Shown here one piece after another: positions 43,296-50,242 of a stretch of DNA of 64,000 nucleotides. Within the stretch, counting starts at the first letter, position 1. The number at the start of each line of letters is the position of its first letter. Source of the DNA: Belliella filtrata (GTDB lineage Bacteria > Bacteroidota > Bacteroidia > Cytophagales > Cyclobacteriaceae); contig NZ_JAKZGP010000001.1 in NCBI RefSeq assembly GCF_022549775.1, forward strand, positions 248,001-312,000. Reading direction: 5' to 3'. The position numbers and the translations under genes are program-made. Below the pieces are notes generated by a model, which was not told where the DNA came from, searched no databases, and saw only the letters and a list, made by a program, of their open reading frames with translations.

Positions 43296-43339
43296 AATAA
43301 AAAAACCGAGATCAAAATTTTGATCTCGGTTTTTTTATT
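43296..43339. terminator. 44-bp perfect palindrome, bidirectional terminator
   Basis: The two 22-base halves are exact reverse complements. The core is CCGAGATCAAAA / TTTTGATCTCGG, flanked by seven A residues on the left and seven T residues on the right. It terminates the outer-membrane protein gene (plus) and the single-domain fasciclin gene (minus), which converge here. Confidence 0.92.
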
Positions 43340-43356
43340 GATTTCTCGCTGGTTGA

Positions 43357-43926
43357 TTACTCAGACTTTGGCATCACTACAGTATCGATAGAGTGAATTA
43401 CACCGTTAGACTGGTACACATCAGCAATAGTAACTTTTGATTTGTTACCGTTTTCATCTGTGATGTAAAGGTCTTTACCTTGCATCCAGGCTGTCAATTC
43501 ACCACCTTGAACAGTAGTTAGTGTAGCTTTACCGTTACCTTTCTTGATAGCTTCAGCAATTTCTTTTGATCCCATTTTTCCAGATACTACGTGGTAAGTC
43601 AAAATTGTAGTCAAAGTAGCTTTGTTTTCTGGTTGTACTAGAGACTCTACAGTTCCAGCAGGGAGTTTTTCGAAGGCAGCATTGTCAGGAGCAAATACTG
43701 TAAAAGGACCAGGAGTTTGAAGTGTCTCAACCAATCCAGCAGCTTTTACTGCCGCTACAAGTGTAGTGTGGTCTTTAGAATTTACTGCGTTTTCCACAAT
43801 GTTTTTAGAAGGATACATTGGAGCTCCACCTACAGTTACAGTTTTTTCTTTTTGTGCAAAAGATTCAGATGTGAACATTGCCATGATAGCTAATAGCGCT
43901 AGGGTAAGAGATTTGATAGTTTTCAT
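43357..43926 (-). CDS. Single-domain fasciclin protein
   Basis: This 189-aa secreted protein has signal MKTIKSLTLALLAIMAMFTSES and one FAS1 domain (about 50-186), with the H1 box GPFTVFAPDNAAFEKLP and H2-like NGVIHSIDTVVMPKSE. The ending is typical of FAS1 domains that function alone. Unlike the other two fasciclin proteins in this window it has no lipobox and is probably released or held by other means. It faces a plus-strand outer-membrane protein gene across a shared terminator. Confidence 0.95.
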   Translation of the reverse strand: MKTIKSLTLALLAIMAMFTSESFAQKEKTVTVGGAPMYPSKNIVENAVNSKDHTTLVAAVKAAGLVETLQTPGPFTVFAPDNAAFEKLPAGTVESLVQPENKATLTTILTYHVVSGKMGSKEIAEAIKKGNGKATLTTVQGGELTAWMQGKDLYITDENGNKSKVTIADVYQSNGVIHSIDTVVMPKSE

Positions 43927-44053
43927 AATGGTTTATTTTTAGATGTAAGCAATTACGCAACGATCGTGAAAACTGGATTTATCTACTATGGAAAAAAATA
44001 AAGGCTAGCCCTGATGAGCTAGCCATATTTGTTTTAGGTTTATTGGTATTTGC

Positions 44054-44434
44054 TTAATTATCTTCTTTGAAACGATCTACTATGTATAGAAAAAGATTGA
44101 AAGATAAAGTTGACATGCCTTCTTTTTTCAACTCTTTATCGCTTCCTTGTTTATATATCGGGTTTTCCTTTTTGACGAGGTTAATTCCTGAAGATTTTGA
44201 CTCTTTTAGCAAAATTTGATTATTTTGTTTGCTATTGAGTTCATTTCTAGACTCAGTACTGGTGTATTCAGGACTTTCGTGAGGATACACCACATCGGCG
44301 TTCCTAGGAAGGTCTTGCATTGTCCTTTCTTTATCGCTTTGAGCAAATATATCAAAGGTGCCAAAAGAGCAAAATAAAATTATGAACAGAATGCCTTTAG
44401 CTTGTGTTGAGGAAATATAATTCTGAGCTGACAT
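44054..44434 (-). CDS. Hypothetical exported protein
   Basis: This 126-aa protein has a signal-like helix (GILFIILFCSFGTFDIFAQ, cleavable after FAQ) and a polar, Ser/Glu/Lys-rich mature region (ESPEYTSTESRNELNSKQNN). It ends with a short hydrophobic segment (LSFNLFLYIVDRF). No motif is recognised. It is divergent from the CsaA gene with about 80 bases between start codons and lies downstream of the fasciclin gene start. The coding nature is supported mainly by the signal peptide. Confidence 0.55.
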   Translation of the reverse strand: MSAQNYISSTQAKGILFIILFCSFGTFDIFAQSDKERTMQDLPRNADVVYPHESPEYTSTESRNELNSKQNNQILLKESKSSGINLVKKENPIYKQGSDKELKKEGMSTLSFNLFLYIVDRFKEDN

Positions 44435-44513
44435 CTTGGTTAGTTCTTCAGTGGATTTAAATATCTGTCAATTAGACACTAAGGTTTGTAAAAATAGAAA
44501 ATTATTAAATGTT

Positions 44514-44849
44514 ATGCAAACGGTTGATATCACAGATTTTCAAAAAATTGATCTAAGGATTGGTTCAATTGTAAAAATAGAGGAATTTGAAAAGGCAAGA
44601 AACCCTTCTTATAAGTTATGGATTGACTTAGGCGATTTGGGTATAAAGAAGTCCTCGGCCCAAATTACAGCACTTTATTTGCCAGAGGAACTGATCGGGA
44701 AGCAAGTGATATGTGTGTGTAACTTTAAGCCTAGGCAGATTGCGGATTTTATGTCAGAAGTTTTGGTAACAGGTTTTGATCAGGAAAAAGGAAAAGTGGC
44801 ATTAGCTACTGTGGATATGACAGTACCAAACGGCTCGAAACTACATTAA
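44514..44849 (+). CDS. csaA: CsaA-type tRNA-binding domain protein
   Basis: From the ATG at 44514 the product is 111 aa, a single tRNA-binding OB-fold domain. It has the family motifs FQKIDLRIGSIVKIEEFEKARNP-type start (here with DLRIGSIVKIEEF), SYKLWIDLGDLGIKKSSAQI, LIGKQVICVCNFKPRQI and VPNGSKLH. CsaA binds tRNA and is thought to be a chaperone-like protein in protein export. The open frame extends upstream to 44436 in frame but MQTVDITDFQK is the normal N-terminus. The stop overlaps that of the convergent Rieske gene by four bases. Confidence 0.92.
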   Translation: MQTVDITDFQKIDLRIGSIVKIEEFEKARNPSYKLWIDLGDLGIKKSSAQITALYLPEELIGKQVICVCNFKPRQIADFMSEVLVTGFDQEKGKVALATVDMTVPNGSKLH

Positions 44850-45169
44850 GGTAGCAGGATAGTCAAACCTTCTTCTGTAAGTTTTGTTTGATAAGTAATG
44901 AGGGAGTCGCAACTTCCAGCCCTAACTTCCCCAGTATTGAGATCAAACCTATACTGATGAAGTGGACATACTACCTCTTCAAAATCGGTGACAAATCCTT
45001 CCTTTAATGAAGCCATGCGATGAGGACAGAGCTTTTGAAAGGCAAAAAACTTAGTCTCGATTCTACTGACACAGATTTGAGTAGCGCCAACGCTCACAAG
45101 CTTGATTTGCTTGTTGGGTATAAGTTCAAGTACTTGATTATCTGAATTACCTAGGGTGAAAGTTTTCAT
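44846..45169 (-). CDS. Small Rieske [2Fe-2S] protein
   Basis: This 107-aa protein has a Rieske domain with the cluster ligands in CPHRMASLKEG (C-x-H) and CPLHQYRFDLNTGE (C-x2-H) about 20 residues apart. It is of the NirD/ferredoxin type with no membrane anchor, thus cytoplasmic. Small Rieske proteins donate electrons to oxygenases or act as regulatory subunits; no partner oxygenase is next to it. It is transcribed alone on the minus strand. A role with the carotenoid oxygenases some kilobases away is possible but there is no direct evidence. Confidence 0.92.
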   Translation of the reverse strand: MKTFTLGNSDNQVLELIPNKQIKLVSVGATQICVSRIETKFFAFQKLCPHRMASLKEGFVTDFEEVVCPLHQYRFDLNTGEVRAGSCDSLITYQTKLTEEGLTILLP

Positions 45170-45222
45170 TTTGAGTTATTTTATTGATAAATTACAAACA
45201 TAAAACTAACCATACATATACC

Positions 45223-45969
45223 ATGAAAAAAATATTAGTAATACCATTACTATTTCTAGCAAATCTCTTGATTGCACAGCAGGTTGAGGGGTCGTGGAAA
45301 TTGACACATCAGAATGGGAAAAAAGTTGATAACAAAGAGGTGGTGAAAATTTACCAAGACGGTTATTTTTCATTTGGAGCGAAAGAAGCGGATTCTGATA
45401 AATTCATCAGTGCTGGAGGAGGAGAGTTTTCGCTGAGAGACAATTATTATGTAGAGTCCTATGATTTTCATACAGAAAAGGAAGAATTGATAGGAACTCA
45501 AGTGGAATTTTCTTTGGATGTAGTTGATGGAAAGCTTGTGATTTCGACAGAAAAAGGTGGCTCGGCACATGTAGAGATCTGGGAAAACATCAGTGATTCA
45601 AAAGATGAACTAACGAGGAATTGGGTGATCACCGGCAGAAAAACAGACGATAAAATCAGTAGATCTACGCCAGGAGCCAGAAGAACGATAAAGATACTAA
45701 GTGGCGGAAGATTCCAATGGGTAGCTTTCAATTCTGAAACAAAGCAATTTTCTGGAACTGGTGGAGGAACTTACTCGGCCGAAGATGGTAAGTATGTAGA
45801 AAAGATAGAATTCTTTTCTAGAGATGATAGCCGTGTAGGAGCAAGCTTAAGTTTTGATTTTGAAGTAATCGATGGAGAGTGGCATCACAGCGGGATGAGT
45901 TCTACTGGCAATCCAATTTATGAAATATGGACCAAATACAGTGATGGATATAAAAAGCCTGCGAACTAA
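45223..45969 (+). CDS. Exported protein with two lipocalin-like repeats
   Basis: From the ATG at 45223 the product is 248 aa with a signal peptide (KKILVIPLLFLANLLIAQQ). The mature protein has two similar halves. The first includes GSWKLTHQNGKKV, GGGEFSLRDNYYVESYDF and VEFSLDVVDGKLVIS. The second includes NWVITGRKTDDK, GGGTYSAEDGKYVEKIEF and LSFDFEVIDGEWHHSG. The repeats look like the DUF4488-like lipocalin fold seen in Bacteroidota. The function is unknown. The stop codon lies in the loop of the terminator. Confidence 0.83.
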   Translation: MKKILVIPLLFLANLLIAQQVEGSWKLTHQNGKKVDNKEVVKIYQDGYFSFGAKEADSDKFISAGGGEFSLRDNYYVESYDFHTEKEELIGTQVEFSLDVVDGKLVISTEKGGSAHVEIWENISDSKDELTRNWVITGRKTDDKISRSTPGARRTIKILSGGRFQWVAFNSETKQFSGTGGGTYSAEDGKYVEKIEFFSRDDSRVGASLSFDFEVIDGEWHHSGMSSTGNPIYEIWTKYSDGYKKPAN

Positions 45970-45980
45970 GCAGGCTTTTT
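45952..45980. terminator. Bidirectional terminator overlapping the end of the two-repeat gene
   Basis: A perfect 11-bp stem (AAAAAGCCTGC / GCAGGCTTTTT) closes the 7-base loop GAACTAA, which contains the TAA stop codon. The A- and T-tracts on the two sides serve this gene and the convergent tag gene that ends at 45985. Confidence 0.9.
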
Positions 45981-45984
45981 CATT

Positions 45985-46575
45985 TTATTTTGCGAGTAGT
46001 TTTACTTCTTCATACCTAAAGCAGCTTACAAGGTGATCATTTACTAGACCAGTTGCCTGCATGTGTGCATATAGTGTGGTACTTCCGAGGAATTTGAAAC
46101 CTCTGCGCTTCATATCTTTGGCCAATTTATCTGATGCAGCACTTATAGCTGGAGCATTGGTCATATTGATAAGTCCATTATCGATCACTTTGCCGTCGAC
46201 AAAATCCCAGATGTAGTTCGAAAAGCTGCCAAACTGGGCTTGTACTTCCATAAACCTTTTTGCATTATTTACAGCAGCATTAATTTTTAATCTATTCCTA
46301 ATAATTTCTGGGTTGGAAAGTAACTCGGTAAGGTAGGAGTCTGGGAAATCTGCCACTATTTTATAATCAAAATCAGCAAAGGCATTTCTGTATCCCTCTC
46401 GCTTTTTCAGGATTGTAGCCCAACTGAGTCCAGCTTGTGCACTTTCAAGAATCAAAAACTCGAAATGTACCTGGTCCTCATATACAGGTACTCCCCATTC
46501 TTGATCATGGTAATCAATGTATTGCTGAAAACCCAAGCACCATGGACATCGTGTTTTTTCTAAATCCTTTTCCAT
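45985..46575 (-). CDS. tag: DNA-3-methyladenine glycosylase I
   Basis: This 196-aa protein begins near CPWCLGFQQYIDYHDQEWGVP, with the zinc cysteine and substrate-binding residues of Tag, and contains ESAQAGLSWATILKKREGYRNAF and FKFLGSTTLYAHMQATGLVNDH with the C-terminal metal ligands. It removes 3-methyladenine from alkylated DNA. It is the last gene of a minus-strand run with tspO (6 bases upstream) and the DUF4286 gene. Confidence 0.95.
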   Translation of the reverse strand: MEKDLEKTRCPWCLGFQQYIDYHDQEWGVPVYEDQVHFEFLILESAQAGLSWATILKKREGYRNAFADFDYKIVADFPDSYLTELLSNPEIIRNRLKINAAVNNAKRFMEVQAQFGSFSNYIWDFVDGKVIDNGLINMTNAPAISAASDKLAKDMKRRGFKFLGSTTLYAHMQATGLVNDHLVSCFRYEEVKLLAK

Positions 46576-46581
46576 TATTGT

Positions 46582-47061
46582 TTAGTTAAGATACCAGATC
46601 GAAAAATTGAGAATGGTGGCAAATGATACCCATAGAAAATAGGGTATCATCAGATAAGAACTGATTGCCGAAATTGGTTTGAAAACTCTAATGCACACCA
46701 AAATGGAAATCCACAATGGAATGATTGCAAAGAGACCTAGCATGGGGGATTCTAGTCCGAAGAAAGCAGGAGACCATAGAAAGTTCAATACCATTTGTAT
46801 AGCAAAGAGTTTCAATGCTTGTTTTTTGAGTGGGTGCTTGCTAGTCCATAAAATATAAAGAACTACCCCAATCATCAAGTAAAGCACAGTCCATACAGGG
46901 GCAAATAGCCAAGAAGGAGGGTTGAAAGGTGGCTTTTCAAGTGTTGCATACCAGCTGTTCACAGATGATGCTGTGGATAATGACCCTACAAATCCCGCGA
47001 GTAATGGAATTGCTATCGATACTAGAAAAATTTGCCATTTTTTCATTTTATACCTCTTCAA
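46582..47061 (-). CDS. tspO: TspO/MBR family tryptophan-rich membrane protein
   Basis: This 159-aa protein has five membrane helices and the family signature SSVNSWYATLEKPPFNPPSW followed by LFAPVWTVLYLMIGVVLYI, with further Trp-rich FLWSPAFFGLESP. TspO binds porphyrins and affects tetrapyrrole and carotenoid-related regulation in bacteria (called CrtK in Rhodobacter). Here the gene sits next to, and divergent from, the carotenoid cluster. It overlaps the DUF4286 gene upstream by 14 bases. MKRYK is the start; MKKWQIF five codons later is also possible. Confidence 0.94.
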   Translation of the reverse strand: MKRYKMKKWQIFLVSIAIPLLAGFVGSLSTASSVNSWYATLEKPPFNPPSWLFAPVWTVLYLMIGVVLYILWTSKHPLKKQALKLFAIQMVLNFLWSPAFFGLESPMLGLFAIIPLWISILVCIRVFKPISAISSYLMIPYFLWVSFATILNFSIWYLN

Positions 47062-47350
47062 GTAATGTCATAAATATAGCTAGCTTTTTCGGGAATTTCT
47101 GTTGAACTACGGCATTGTGTTTATCGAAAAACTCATGCTGATAACTCATTACATGGTTCATGTCCTTTGCAAAATACTGAACGGAATAGTTTGAGCCAGT
47201 ATCTTCAGAGTCATGCATTATTCTAAAAATTTTATGCTCAACAAACATGCCTGTAGAAAGTACCTCTGGGATATGCGTAGATTTCATCCATTGCAACCAT
47301 TCACTTTCAGCATCTCTTTCTACATTGACAGTAATATTATATAGTATCAT
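47048..47350 (-). CDS. DUF4286 family protein
   Basis: This 100-aa protein begins MILYNITVNVERDAESEWLQ, the conserved DUF4286 opening (strand with Glu-Trp-Leu). It continues WMKSTHIPEVLSTGMFVEHK and YSVQYFAKDMNHVMSYQ. The fold is probably a ferredoxin-like alpha/beta dimer, the function unknown. It is the first gene of the minus-strand run with tspO and tag, and its start lies 103 bases from the divergent cruF start, so they share a control region. Confidence 0.9.
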   Translation of the reverse strand: MILYNITVNVERDAESEWLQWMKSTHIPEVLSTGMFVEHKIFRIMHDSEDTGSNYSVQYFAKDMNHVMSYQHEFFDKHNAVVQQKFPKKLAIFMTLLEEV

Positions 47351-47364
47351 CAGGTTTTAATTTT

Positions 47365-47440
47365 TAAATTTGTGCAAATTTATTAACAATAATTGGTTCG
47401 GCTAGTTAATCTGGCGATAAACAAGACAAAGATCTTGTTT
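47365..47440. promoter_or_regulatory. Control region of cruF with a -7 box and two dyads
   Basis: TAAATTTG (47365-47372) matches the -7 consensus and overlaps the near-palindrome AAATTTG-TG-CAAATTT (47366-47381). About 50 bases downstream is an 8-bp dyad AAACAAGA-CAAAGA-TCTTGTTT (47419-47440), just before the cruF ATG at 47454. Both are candidate operators or RNA hairpins of a regulated gene. Nothing proves that the CarH-type regulator binds here. Confidence 0.45.
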
Positions 47441-47453
47441 GAAGCGACAAACC

Positions 47454-48122
47454 ATGAATACAAAGCAATCTACTCCCTTTTGGTTCAAATTGAAGAACAA
47501 TCGAATACTTTTATTTAAGTTGATTATCACTATTTTTCATGCTGTAGGTGTGATTGGAATGAGCACTGAGATATTGAGGCCATATTTTCAACTCCTGACT
47601 CCCTTCCATTTGTTATTGTGCACGGGGTTGTTGTTTATGTTTCATAGAAGTTGGAACATGTATTTTTTCTGGTTCATTATCTTGGCTTTTATCTTGGGGT
47701 TTGGTTCAGAAGTGATGGGAGTACACACTGGGTTTCCATTTGGTAATTATGCTTACAGTGATGTCCTTGGAGTCAAACTCCTTGATACGCCCTTGATGAT
47801 TGGAGTCAACTGGTTGCTTTTGGTGTATTTATCTGGAGGAGTGATTTACAGACATGCAAATAATGATTACTTGGCGGCATTTTTAGGAGCATTGCTGTTG
47901 GTCTTATTAGACTTCTTAATAGAGCCTGTAGCAATCAAGTTGGACTTTTGGTCTTGGAAGGATAATGTGATTCCAATCAGCAATTACTTGGGATGGTTCG
48001 GTGTGGGATGGATCATACATTTGATATATAGAAAGCTTCCTTTTACAAAAATAAATCCGCTTTCTATGTATTTATTGATCAATTTGGCAATTTTCTTTAT
48101 TTTGCTCAATATTTTACTTTGA
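47454..48122 (+). CDS. cruF: CruF-type carotenoid 1',2'-hydratase
   Basis: From the ATG at 47454 the product is 222 aa with about seven membrane helices. Family features are LILAFILGFGSEVMGVHTG-like AFILGFGSEVMGVHTGFPFGNYAY, VNWLLLVYLSGGV, LVLLDFLIEPVAIKLDFWSW and YLGWFGVGWI, matching CruF/CruA-neighbour hydratases, which add water across the 1',2' double bond of gamma-carotene or lycopene end groups. It opens the carotenoid cluster; crtZ follows after 44 bases. The open frame continues upstream to a TTG at 47439, but the ATG is better. Confidence 0.88.
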   Translation: MNTKQSTPFWFKLKNNRILLFKLIITIFHAVGVIGMSTEILRPYFQLLTPFHLLLCTGLLFMFHRSWNMYFFWFIILAFILGFGSEVMGVHTGFPFGNYAYSDVLGVKLLDTPLMIGVNWLLLVYLSGGVIYRHANNDYLAAFLGALLLVLLDFLIEPVAIKLDFWSWKDNVIPISNYLGWFGVGWIIHLIYRKLPFTKINPLSMYLLINLAIFFILLNILL

Positions 48123-48166
48123 TAAAGCAACCATTTAAACAAAATCTGATTTACTAAGTTATTGAT

Positions 48167-48601
48167 ATGATGAATGCTATACTATTTACCATGTTAGGAT
48201 TTGGATTGATGGAATTTTCCGGTTGGTTTATTCACAAATACATCATGCATGGGCCATTGTGGAGTATTCATAAAACACATCATCAGCCTTCTAAATCTTT
48301 TTTTGAGCTGAATGATTTGTTTTCCTTGCTTTTCGGAAGTATAGCAATCATCTTAATAATACTAGGTGTAGAACATCTAGATTATAGATTTTGGCTAGGA
48401 TTAGGAATCAGCATATATGGTATGAGCTATTTCATATTACACGATGTATTGATTCATAGAAGGCTGAAATGGTTTGATAGACCTGGGAATACTTTTTTGA
48501 AAGGTATTTTCAAAGCTCATCAAGCACATCATGCCACCAACAAAAAGAAGGACGCTGTATCCTTCGGATTATTTATAGTACCCAAGAAATATTTTAAGTA
48601 A
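48167..48601 (+). CDS. crtZ: Beta-carotene hydroxylase CrtZ
   Basis: This 144-aa membrane di-iron hydroxylase has the histidine boxes HKYIMHG, HKTHHQP, HDVLIHRR and HQAHHAT of the CrtZ family, plus KKDAVSFGLF near the end. It adds a hydroxyl group at C3 of the beta ring. It belongs to the same plus-strand run as cruF; its stop is one base before the start of the CarH-type regulator gene, so they are coupled. Two in-frame ATGs occur at the start (48167 and 48170). Confidence 0.93.
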   Translation: MMNAILFTMLGFGLMEFSGWFIHKYIMHGPLWSIHKTHHQPSKSFFELNDLFSLLFGSIAIILIILGVEHLDYRFWLGLGISIYGMSYFILHDVLIHRRLKWFDRPGNTFLKGIFKAHQAHHATNKKKDAVSFGLFIVPKKYFK

Positions 48602-48602
48602 A

Positions 48603-49508
48603 ATGACAGTAAGTACCTACTCTATAAAAGACCTTGAGCAGCTTTCTGGTATCAAGGCTCACACGCTTAGAATATGGGAGCAGCGCTATAGTCTATTGTC
48701 TCCAAAGCGTACCGATACCAATATTAGATATTACGATGATAATGATCTAAAGCTTATCTTAAACGTAGCTTTGCTCAATGAAAATGGATATAAAATAAGT
48801 AAGATTGCGAGTATGAGCCCTGATGAGGTCAGGGAAGAAGTTGTGAAGCTTACTGAAAGGACATTAACTCATGATGATCAAATTCATGCTTTGACAATTT
48901 CTATGATTGAACTTGATGAAGAGAGATTTGACAAAGTGATATCTACAAATATTTTGAAGATTGGTTTTGAACAGACCATGCTGAGCATCATTTATCCTTT
49001 TCTATCCAAAATTGGAGTACTTTGGCAGACTGGCTCTATCAACCCGGCACAAGAACATTTTATTAGTAACTTAGTAAGACAAAAGCTTATAGTAGCCATA
49101 GATGGTCAGGTGACCAAAAGTGGAGGAAAAAAATTCCTTTTGTATCTTCCAGAAGGAGAGTTACATGAAATTTCACTTCTTTTTGCTGCGTATATTATAA
49201 AGTTGAAAGGTCATAAAGTAATTTACCTTGGACAGAGCACTCCAAGATCCGACCTTCACATGGTTTATGATGTACATCAGCCTGATTTTTTGGTTACGAT
49301 AATTACTACAGCTCCAAGTGCTGATCAGGTAGAAGAGTATATAAAGGATATTTCCAGTAAATTTTCCAGTACTCAGCTGATTATTTCTGGTATTCAGGTT
49401 CTTGGGCATGATTTTCGCTTTCCAGAAAATGTTCGCGTATTGAACTACATCAGGGATATTAAAGCTTACATCGAAGAAATTGAAAGCTTTGCCCATTCCA
49501 ATAATTAA
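48603..49508 (+). CDS. carH: CarH/LitR-type MerR regulator with cobalamin-binding photosensor domain
   Basis: This 301-aa protein has an N-terminal MerR winged helix (STYSIKDLEQLSGIKAHTLRIWEQRYS, then RYYDDNDLKLI) and a C-terminal cobalamin-binding domain. The photosensor signature W-x9-EH is present at W141...E151-H152, and the lower axial histidine is H188 in EGELHEISLLFAAYI. It is close in pattern to CarH, which in the dark binds DNA as an adenosylcobalamin-loaded tetramer and falls apart in light. One common Gly after the EI of the histidine motif is Ser here. It is wedged between crtZ (1 base) and the ECF sigma gene, so it likely represses pigment genes in the dark. Confidence 0.9.
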   Translation: MTVSTYSIKDLEQLSGIKAHTLRIWEQRYSLLSPKRTDTNIRYYDDNDLKLILNVALLNENGYKISKIASMSPDEVREEVVKLTERTLTHDDQIHALTISMIELDEERFDKVISTNILKIGFEQTMLSIIYPFLSKIGVLWQTGSINPAQEHFISNLVRQKLIVAIDGQVTKSGGKKFLLYLPEGELHEISLLFAAYIIKLKGHKVIYLGQSTPRSDLHMVYDVHQPDFLVTIITTAPSADQVEEYIKDISSKFSSTQLIISGIQVLGHDFRFPENVRVLNYIRDIKAYIEEIESFAHSNN

Positions 49509-49556
49509 TTTAAAGTTTTTGAAAAAATAATTAAACAGTAAAAATAGTACTTTTTT

Positions 49557-49589
49557 TATACAAACACATGTATATACATTTAAATGTGT
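49557..49589. promoter_or_regulatory. Palindromic candidate operator upstream of the ECF sigma gene
   Basis: A perfect 12-bp palindrome ATGTATATACAT (49568-49579) lies within an outer dyad ACACAT (49564-49569) and ATGTGT (49584-49589). TATACA occurs at 49557-49562 and again at 49573-49578, 16 bases apart. The TGTATA/TATACA half-sites look like those I recall for LitR/CarH operators. The site is about 90 bases before the predicted promoter. Binding by the adjacent CarH-type regulator is inference. Confidence 0.5.
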
Positions 49590-49670
49590 GTTTTTGGTTA
49601 ATAATTCAAGATTTTGAAAACCAATCTTCAGTTTTGTTTAATAAAAAATAAAAAAAATTACACAAAGTGT

Positions 49671-49701
49671 TTTGTATTTTGTTTAATCATATATATATTT
49701 G
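49671..49701 (+). promoter_or_regulatory. Strong Bacteroidota promoter of the ECF sigma-crtI-crtB operon
   Basis: TTTG (49671-49674), a 19-base spacer, and TATATTTG (49694-49701) match the full consensus TTTG-N19-TAnnTTTG. The start of transcription should be near 49708, 17 bases before the ATG at 49725. A small dyad ACAC-AAA-GTGT just before TTTG is a further possible operator. Confidence 0.75.
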
Positions 49702-49724
49702 ATTCAACAAAAAAAATAACACCC

Positions 49725-50237
49725 ATGACAACTCTAGAATTCAGTTACTCGCTTAACAAGCTCTCCAGCTCATTGAAGCCATTTGCTTTGAAATTAACAA
49801 GAGATATGGATGATGCTAACGATTTGATGCAAGACACCATGGTGAAAGCATTTACCAATAAGGACAAATTTGCAGAAGGTACCAATTTGAAAGCTTGGTT
49901 GTATACGATTATGAAAAACACCTTCATTACCAATTATCAGAGAATGGTGAGAAGAGGTACTTTTGTGGATACTACGGATAACCTGCACTACTTGAATTCT
50001 GGAGATGTGTTGGTGGAAAATGGAGCTTACGGCGACTTTACAATGGATGATATACAATACGCTATCACCAAATTAGAGGATGTTTACAAAGTTCCATTTA
50101 TGATGCATTTCAGAGGTTTTAAATACCATGAAATAGCGGATAAATTAGAGATTCCAATCGGAACAGTAAAAAATCGAATTCACATTGCAAGAAAGCTATT
50201 AAAAGACGACCTTCACATCTATAGACACAAAAACTAA
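49725..50237 (+). CDS. ECF-type sigma factor in the carotenoid cluster
   Basis: From the ATG at 49725 the product is 170 aa. Region 2 is seen in FALKLTRDMDDANDLMQDTM and TNLKAWLYTIMKNTFITNYQRM; region 4 in YKVPFMMHFRGFKYHEIADKLE and IPIGTVKNRIHIARKLLKDDL. No anti-sigma gene is adjacent. It follows the CarH-type regulator and is followed by crtI after five bases. A regulator-sigma pair of this kind (LitR with LitS) turns on carotenoid genes in light in Streptomyces; the same logic is inferred here. The open frame upstream of 49725 overlaps the promoter and is rejected. Confidence 0.93.
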   Translation: MTTLEFSYSLNKLSSSLKPFALKLTRDMDDANDLMQDTMVKAFTNKDKFAEGTNLKAWLYTIMKNTFITNYQRMVRRGTFVDTTDNLHYLNSGDVLVENGAYGDFTMDDIQYAITKLEDVYKVPFMMHFRGFKYHEIADKLEIPIGTVKNRIHIARKLLKDDLHIYRHKN

Positions 50238-50242
50238 TTAAG

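Noticed and set aside
43296-43339. 44-bp perfect palindrome as a mobile-element or recombination site
   Set aside because: A- and T-tracts flank a GC-containing stem between convergent genes, which is fully explained by a bidirectional terminator.
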